Below are positions 8,401 to 10,438 of a DNA stretch of 10,438 nt, in pieces. Below the pieces are notes generated by a model that had not been told where the DNA came from, searched no databases, and saw nothing but the letters and a program-made list of their open reading frames with translations. Origin of the DNA: an uncultured Prevotella sp. GTDB taxonomy: Bacteria > Bacteroidota > Bacteroidia > Bacteroidales > Bacteroidaceae. The position numbers and the translations under genes were made by a program. The stretch's first letter is position 1, and each line of letters starts with the position of its first letter. Location: the NCBI GenBank assembly GCA_934219025.1, contig CAKQDG010000081.1, positions 1-10,438 on the forward strand, in the 5' to 3' direction.

Positions 8401-9813
8401 ATCAATCTCCCGATATGTATATATGCGGTTTTTAAAAACCACAGCCTGTGCATCTGGAGTTTGTCTCGCCTGTTTTTCAAACAAGTCCACAAGAGTTTCA
8501 CTCCTGTCGTATTCCATTTCTTCTCCCTTGCCCAAGGCTATAAGCTCGTTCTTTTCGTCTTCTGAGACAATGGAGATTTCTTTCAAGGTATTGTCATAAT
8601 TAGCCATCAGTTGTGATGTGCAGTTTATCACAGCCTTACACACCTGACGGAGAAAAGCCTCATCATGCAGAGCATCACTCGTCTTTGCCTGTATTTCAAA
8701 ACTGTCTGCATGCTGATAAACGAAACATATCAAGTCTACGTCTGATGTGGTTCTCGGCAACTGACGGAATTTTATCTTACCTTCATAATATTCAAATTCG
8801 CGGTCTATCTTGTCTCCCTGATAAGAAAAGAATATTTGGGGCACACTTTGTATTTCTCTACAAAACATTGGAAATGAAAAATTGTCCATTATACGTGTAA
8901 TCTGCCATTCCCCATCTGTGTTTTTAAGGAAATCAACGACTTTCGTTTCCGGATTGGCGTCAGCAATCAGCGACACCGTTTTAACAAACATTCCATAGGT
9001 GTTTTTCAGAGCCTTGTCATAACGCCCGTGACGCACTGACGCATATGCTGTTTTCTGTTGCCGGCTAAGGCGGGACAAGACTAACGAGAAGGCTGCCATA
9101 AACAGGATGTTCGGTTTCACACCATGTTTCTCACACCACTCCAACACCGATGCCTTGTCTTGCGTCTCGCTTACTTCCAATGCGCGGCCTGCTGATGAAG
9201 AGAAAGTGTCGGCAAGATGAGTGAATTCCATACCAGAATATTTCTTTTTATAGAAATCCGCAGCCTGGGCAAGCAGGGGAGTCTTCATCATCTGCTGTTC
9301 CTCTACAGCATATTCCTGTAGCGTTTTTTCTTCCGGAACGAGTTCCTTACCCTCCAGAGCATCAACAAGGTCTTTTTTCGGGAAGAGTGTAAAAAACGAC
9401 AATCCGTCTGAAATTATATGATGTATGTCGCATAGAAGATAAAGTCCTTTCTCAGTTTCTATTATCTCAAAGCGGCAGAGAGGTTCCTTGCCAAGGAGTT
9501 CAAACGGGCGCATAAAGTCATGCTCTACATATTCCGCCATTTCACTCTCGCTCATTTTCCGCTTCCCGACAGGAATTTCCATTGTCATATCTACAAGTTG
9601 GCGCGGTTCGCCCTCATCATTCATAACAATACGGGTATGTAGCGTTTTTCGTTTTTCAAAGATTTTCTTCAAAGAACTTTCCAACATATATGCCGAGAAG
9701 TCCGCAGAAAACTTCATTTGGCAGGCAAGGTTATATTTTGTCAATGCAGGTTGAGCCTGACACTCTATGAATATTCCAAGTTGTGATTGGGTTAAAGGAT
9801 ATGTATTTTCCAT
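2488..9813 (-). CDS. Dimodular non-ribosomal peptide synthetase with terminal thioester reductase (C-A-T-C-A-T-R)
   Basis: This 2441-residue cytoplasmic assembly line has the order C (about 4-420), A (436-915), T (922-998), C (1014-1430), A (1445-1941), T (1955-2027), R (2076-2441). Key residues look intact throughout: HHIISDG (131-137) and HHIAFDG (1138-1144) in the C domains, SGSTG loops at 591 and 1607, carrier serines 961 and 1991, and the reductase NADP loop and YxxxK. Each A domain activates an amino acid as its adenylate and loads its carrier, the second C domain makes the peptide bond, and the R domain releases the thioester as an aldehyde (or alcohol) with NAD(P)H. There is no epimerase, methyltransferase or thioesterase. 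The N-terminal C domain with no upstream module suggests N-acylation of residue 1. The start ATG lies 30 bp after the STAS stop, and YPLTQSQLGI just behind it is a proper C-domain beginning. The exporter and PPTase follow immediately. Module order and intactness are clear; the product is not. Confidence 0.97.
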   Translation of the reverse strand: MENTYPLTQSQLGIFIECQAQPALTKYNLACQMKFSADFSAYMLESSLKKIFEKRKTLHTRIVMNDEGEPRQLVDMTMEIPVGKRKMSESEMAEYVEHDFMRPFELLGKEPLCRFEIIETEKGLYLLCDIHHIISDGLSFFTLFPKKDLVDALEGKELVPEEKTLQEYAVEEQQMMKTPLLAQAADFYKKKYSGMEFTHLADTFSSSAGRALEVSETQDKASVLEWCEKHGVKPNILFMAAFSLVLSRLSRQQKTAYASVRHGRYDKALKNTYGMFVKTVSLIADANPETKVVDFLKNTDGEWQITRIMDNFSFPMFCREIQSVPQIFFSYQGDKIDREFEYYEGKIKFRQLPRTTSDVDLICFVYQHADSFEIQAKTSDALHDEAFLRQVCKAVINCTSQLMANYDNTLKEISIVSEDEKNELIALGKGEEMEYDRSETLVDLFEKQARQTPDAQAVVFKNRIYTYREIDDITSRLALHLQQKYGVDRETVVGVMIDRSEWMVIYPLAVMKAGGAYMPLDFHFPEDRLSYMIEDAGVDLILSEDSLVATALPKFKGYVINRDEVMALPDAKDTLTDRPTPGCSFVILYTSGSTGRPKGCVLEQHNIVNFCHWYIRDFKVTAADRSVAYANFGFDAHMIDIYPLLACGGSVYILPSDMRMDLAAIYQYIEENKLTIAFFTTQIGTQLASLFEFSTIRLMSVGGEKLLPMKKPSFDFYNVYGPTECTLFSTFYPLARDYEDAPIGRPLAGYQLYVVDNNLHLLPRGMAGELCVAGEGVGREYLNNSKLTAEKFVTLNGKRMYRTGDLVKWNEAGNVVFLGRIDNQVKLRGLRIEIGEIESVLSRYEGIKSAAVDVKDINGVQMLCAYYCSDKTVDTDRLKAYLGESLTEFMVPEVYVHMDDMPLTPNGKVNRRALPLPKIKIGEIVKPETETEKKIFEIVAAQLGTDDFGVTTNLVSMGLTSIGAIKLSVLLQQRLNIHLSTKTMMKHPEIRQWIKSLNSDTDSDGQIQVYPKQKYYPLTQNQLGVYIDWEQHPDDLQYNIPYLLEFCGIKLEKLKQAIEQTLSAHPYIKVHLVMHEGEIMQERLDEAPADIKLIALEEQPTQEYFQSQIRPFNIIDHNLYDIRVYTYGSETWLLLNIHHIAFDGTSMNVLLRDIAKAYSGQELNTESITAYDYALSYDHWQKGNGYKKAEKYFDSIMGEVESVHYPASASGTTQNGARKTRVCICRQSVTECAQRLGVTESSLVMATVMQTLHRITREHHIMITTISNGRETTDLAATFGMFVQTLPVVSHFSGGSVAHVVKDMHRQMLATIDADKYPFTSLVERYGVSPQIMVAYQGDVLDDAISLGNSSGKKIPLHLDTVKTPVSIDVWNRADNQLEFEIEYDSSIYSEATMQTFGKAIAALLQRMSAADSETPVNSLAITTDEEQDRLMTLGMGPQVEMDVTKTFANLFVEQAHKTPDRLAVADANSELSYKEMDIYSNLLAHKFLEEGIKPDDLVCVMLERTKEFPLIVLSLHKCGAAYVPLDFEYPNQRLSFMLEDSESKLLITTHDVLEATLAEGEFNIGNAQPFFIDDIFADPGIKAKALEATPIDLSKPEGVAYMIYTSGSTGTPKGARLHQAGLHNFIATVIYMEKLTAADRISGHSSFSFDAHVEDMFPILTLGGSFHLMPSDIRKDLGEIRQFLYDHHITGGGYSTAVTCLLLNTFSDLSVRFITAGGEKLPPVYSDHIEILNTYGPTEGTVDATYYLIKPGERINEIPIGTTVANCWNFVVDETGNILPQGIPGELCFAGIQVSLGYWHRDDQTAKVFGDCPFIQKDRWGRKVRMYHTGDLCRWNDDGQLEYISRIDTQVKLRGFRIELGEIENAVCRYEGIRSAIVVVKEIGGMQHLCAYYTADCEIDSNKLRENLSQSLTEYMVPDAYMQMDELPLTPNGKVNRKALPEPVIEQATVSAYAEPEGEMETDIAEAYSKVLGIERISANDNFFTLGGTSVSAIKVVAALTLKDYKLSFKNIFECKTPRVLAAYLKGKADGASGAPVHQTVATEPDRNIKKSEFAQLLDANTIDSLSENESQPLGDVLLTGATGFMGIHFLRELIENETGRIYCILRGKEDMPAESRLRSLLFYYFDNTYEELFGKRIFVINGDVTDASTFDTLNIEADTAINCAANVKHFSAGDDIEKVNVEGVRNIIRWCLQTDTRLVQISTISIGGLSVDGVPSPDTRLTEHMFDFGQSLDNQYIKSKYNAEKLVFEAVRDNSLNAKILRVATLASRNADGEFQINFRTNGFMGRLRAFAQLGCVSYDMMDEPCEFSPIDEVCRASRLLAKTPRQMIVLHPCNNHTLPLGDVLRSMEVIGMKITPVERNEFNERVRKMMEDDSRSEFLQPILAYSNNSEHDVRYIDYSSSYTTQVLYRLGYYWPFTSWDYIERLVKSINGFGFFDKI
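2491..3588 (-). other. NRPS domain R (terminal thioester reductase)
   Basis: This covers residues about 2076-2441, a short-chain dehydrogenase-type reductase of the Lys2/CarA (thioester reductase-like) family. The dinucleotide loop is TGATGFMG (2081-2088, with Gly2082, Gly2085 and Gly2088), followed by the NADP-type basic residue in CILRGK (2105-2110). The catalytic triad is probably Thr2205 in ISTIS, Tyr2238 and Lys2242 (YIKSK). All three are present, so reductive release is expected rather than a dead or Dieckmann-type R* domain. Two-electron release (aldehyde) and four-electron release (alcohol) cannot be told apart from sequence. Confidence 0.93.
3733..3951 (-). other. NRPS domain T2 (peptidyl carrier)
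   Basis: This covers residues about 1955-2027, with the canonical DNFFTLGGTSVSAIK (1982-1996) and attachment Ser1991. A linker of about 50 residues rich in Ala, Thr, Ser and charged residues separates it from the reductase. Confidence 0.92.
3991..5481 (-). other. NRPS domain A2 (adenylation, acidic pocket predicted)
   Basis: This covers residues about 1445-1941. Core motifs are MIYTSGSTGTPKG (1603-1615), FDAHVED (1650-1656), YGPTE (1736-1740), YHTGDL (1828-1833), the hinge at RIDTQVKLRG (1847-1856) and NGKVNR with Lys1935. Alignment to GrsA by eye gives the specificity positions D1651, A1652, E1655, G1694, I1715, A1717, T1735, V1743, D1744, K1935. Glu at the third and Asp at the ninth position recall pockets for cationic side chains such as Lys, Orn or Arg. 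This is a low-certainty prediction. Confidence 0.88.
5524..6774 (-). other. NRPS domain C2 (peptide-bond-forming condensation)
   Basis: This covers residues about 1014-1430. It opens with YYPLTQNQLGV (from 1015) and has the intact HHIAFDG catalytic motif (1138-1144) and GMFVQTLPVV (1280-1289). The core C2 region reads SAHPYIKVHL, without the arginine-rich pattern of the consensus. Since no epimerase precedes it, it should join two L-configured units unless the A domains select D-amino acids. Confidence 0.88.
6820..7050 (-). other. NRPS domain T1 (peptidyl carrier)
   Basis: This covers residues about 922-998. The phosphopantetheine attachment site is Ser961 in SMGLTSIGAIK (956-966). The usual LGGxS is replaced by MGLTS, but the serine and the following helix are kept, so the domain should be functional. 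Confidence 0.85.
7069..8508 (-). other. NRPS domain A1 (adenylation, hydrophobic pocket predicted)
   Basis: This covers residues about 436-915. Core motifs are ILYTSGSTGRPKG (587-599), FDAHMID (634-640), YGPTE (720-724), YRTGDL (801-806), the hinge around RIDNQVKLRG (820-829) and NGKVNR with Lys908. Manual alignment to the phenylalanine-activating GrsA domain gives the ten specificity positions as D635, A636, I639, F678, M699, V701, V719, L727, F728, K908. This code matches no textbook code that I recall. The lining is wholly non-polar, so a hydrophobic or aromatic amino acid is likely. Confidence 0.88.
8554..9804 (-). other. NRPS domain C1 (N-terminal condensation, probable starter)
   Basis: This covers residues about 4-420. 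It opens with YPLTQSQLGI (core C1), shows RKTLHTRI at 55-62 (core C2) and has an intact HHxxxDG catalytic motif at 131-137. GMFVKTVSLI follows at 274-283. Because no module precedes it in this protein and no other NRPS gene is in the window, it probably acts as a starter C domain attaching an acyl group to the first amino acid. It could instead accept a chain from a synthetase encoded elsewhere, or be inactive. Confidence 0.85.
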
Positions 9814-9843
9814 AATGACACGTATTAAATAATGATTATATTA

Positions 9844-10146
9844 TTACAGACCGAACATTGCCGAGAAGCCTGTAAGGTCGAATACCGTCTTCACTCTTGG
9901 CGTCAAATTCTCCACATGCAGTTTTCCGTTTGCCTTATTCGTCAGCTTTAGAATAGAGATAAAGGCTCTTAATCCCGAACTGCTGATATATTCAAGTCCG
10001 GAGCAATCTATTACTGTTTTTCCTTTGAATCTCTCGCCTTCGAGAGTATTAATTTCATTCATAAACTTTTCGGCATTTACTGTGTCCAGTCTTCCGACAA
10101 TAGTTATAATAGTCTTACCTTTTTCTTTTTTTATATCTGTTGTCAT
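9844..10146 (-). CDS. STAS-domain protein, anti-sigma-factor-antagonist type (SpoIIAA/RsbV-like)
   Basis: This 100-residue protein is a single STAS domain. It begins MTTDIKKEKG, followed by the beta strand KTIITIVGRLDTVNA, the segment KTVIDCSGLEYISSSGLRAF (43-62) and an ending in which VKTVFDLTGFSAMFGL is typical of the family. The phosphorylatable serine by alignment with SpoIIAA Ser58 is Ser57 (codon 9976-9978). The preceding Asp of the DSSG motif is Ser here, as in many SSSGL/SSAGL-type members. Such proteins cycle between free and phosphorylated forms under a partner RsbW-like kinase. The likely partner is the kinase domain fused to the MATE exporter two genes downstream. I prefer the ATG at 10146 over an in-frame TTG at 10164, since it leaves a normal-length STAS N-terminus. 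Thirty bases separate its stop from the NRPS start, which suggests co-transcription. A hydrophobic membrane anchor or extra domain is absent. Confidence 0.93.
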   Translation of the reverse strand: MTTDIKKEKGKTIITIVGRLDTVNAEKFMNEINTLEGERFKGKTVIDCSGLEYISSSGLRAFISILKLTNKANGKLHVENLTPRVKTVFDLTGFSAMFGL

Positions 10147-10196
10147 AATCTTATGTATTAGCAATATTTATATATCATTTAAGATCAATTTATTCA
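10147..10196 (-). other. A/T-rich leader between the CHR transporter and the STAS gene
   Basis: This 50-base gap is the largest non-coding stretch in the window and the only plausible place for a promoter of the STAS-NRPS-MATE-PPTase unit. It is very A/T-rich. I see no convincing Bacteroidetes -33/-7 pair (TTTG and TAnnTTTG) and no G+C-rich terminator hairpin, so the cluster may be transcribed together with the upstream transporter gene. Confidence 0.4.
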
Positions 10197-10438
10197 TCAA
10201 TATATTATCAGTCCCAACACTCCACAGAGCAACATTATCAATATTGGGTTTGCCTTTTTATAGCGTGTCATTACAAACGAAAAGGCAAAGATGGCGATGC
10301 TGATCCAAAAATATACGGGGTCTTCGCTAAGCGACCCGAAGTTGTCTTTCGTCATGAGCAACACGGCGGCAGCGGCAATCAGTCCTACGATAGCCGGGCG
10401 CAAGCCGCCAAACACGTCTTTTACAATCTTTGAATCTT
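10197..10438 (-). CDS. Chromate-transporter (CHR) family membrane protein, C-terminal end (partial)
   Basis: The minus-strand frame is open from the right edge (10438) to a TGA at 10197-10199, about 79 visible residues. The visible part reads DSKIVKDVFGGLRPAIVGLI and continues with further hydrophobic segments to the C-terminus at VLGLIIY. The GLRPAIVGLIAAAA helix and the closing pattern of hydrophobic helices around RYKKANPILIMLLCG are characteristic of the C-terminal half of the CHR (ChrA-like) family, which in Bacteroidetes often occurs as short single-domain proteins encoded as neighbouring pairs. The frame continues upstream of the GTG at 10415 without a stop, so that codon is internal and the real start is outside the window. 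Members are linked to chromate or sulfate-type anion transport, but many have no tested substrate. It is co-directional with the cluster and 50 bases ahead of it. A functional link to peptide synthesis is not evident. Confidence 0.88.
   Translation of the reverse strand, partial: DSKIVKDVFGGLRPAIVGLIAAAAVLLMTKDNFGSLSEDPVYFWISIAIFAFSFVMTRYKKANPILIMLLCGVLGLIIY

Noticed and set aside
9828..9845. Inverted repeat AATAAT/ATTATT between the STAS and NRPS genes as a terminator
   Set aside because: It has only 6 A/T pairs, no G+C stem and no following T-run in the direction of transcription; chance in an A/T-rich gap.
10147..10164. Upstream in-frame TTG start for the STAS gene, giving six extra residues
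   Set aside because: The ATG at 10146 gives a standard STAS N-terminus, and the TTG extension adds only LIHKI-type residues without family support.
10147..10196. Candidate Bacteroidetes promoter ahead of the STAS gene
   Set aside because: TTG and TAAATATTG elements can be found, but spacing and sequence do not match the TTTG/TAnnTTTG consensus well enough to call.
10413..10415. GTG at 10415 as the start of a short 72-residue membrane protein
   Set aside because: The frame stays open to the window edge, and the residues before the GTG fit the CHR family, so it is an internal codon of a truncated gene.
1..10438. CRISPR arrays, tRNA or rRNA genes, insertion sequences or attachment sites
   Set aside because: The window is almost fully occupied by six co-directional genes. 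I saw no spaced repeats, cloverleaf-like sequence, transposase motif or terminal inverted repeats.

Overview
The window looks like a Bacteroidales chromosome segment (Prevotella/Bacteroides-like). The reasons are the moderate G+C, A/T-rich leaders without recognisable Shine-Dalgarno sequences, and the protein styles. This assignment is an inference; no rRNA or marker gene is present. All real genes lie on the minus strand, so the order of transcription runs from high to low coordinates. There is almost no non-coding DNA, and no gene-free stretch exceeds about 60 bases.

In transcription order the window holds: (1) the C-terminal end of a chromate-transporter (CHR) family membrane protein, cut by the right edge; (2) a 100-residue single-domain STAS protein of the anti-sigma-factor-antagonist type (SpoIIAA/RsbV-like); (3) a 2441-residue dimodular non-ribosomal peptide synthetase (NRPS) with the order C-A-T-C-A-T-R, ending in an NAD(P)H-dependent thioester reductase; (4) a 585-residue MATE-family multidrug/flippase-type exporter with a C-terminal histidine-kinase-like ATPase domain of the RsbW/SpoIIAB anti-sigma serine kinase type; (5) an Sfp-type 4'-phosphopantetheinyl transferase that overlaps the exporter by 4 bases; and (6) the signal-peptide start of a secreted or outer-membrane protein, cut by the left edge.

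Genes 2 to 5 form a compact, self-contained biosynthetic unit with gaps of 30 bp, 13 bp and a 4-bp ATGA overlap. The PPTase arms the two carrier domains. The NRPS couples two amino acids, probably N-capping the first through its N-terminal C domain, and releases a peptide aldehyde or alcohol by reduction. A free-amine dipeptide aldehyde would be expected to cyclise to a pyrazinone. The MATE protein is the obvious exporter. Terminal reductase NRPSs of gut bacteria are known to make dipeptide aldehydes and pyrazinones, some of them protease inhibitors. That this locus does so is inferred.

The most unusual feature is regulatory. The exporter carries a serine-kinase-like domain, and the first gene of the cluster encodes the kind of STAS protein such kinases phosphorylate. 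This suggests a partner-switching loop that couples export with biosynthesis. Bacteroidetes are not known for SigB/SigF-type sigma factors, so the output of such a switch is unknown. No PP2C phosphatase is visible in the window.
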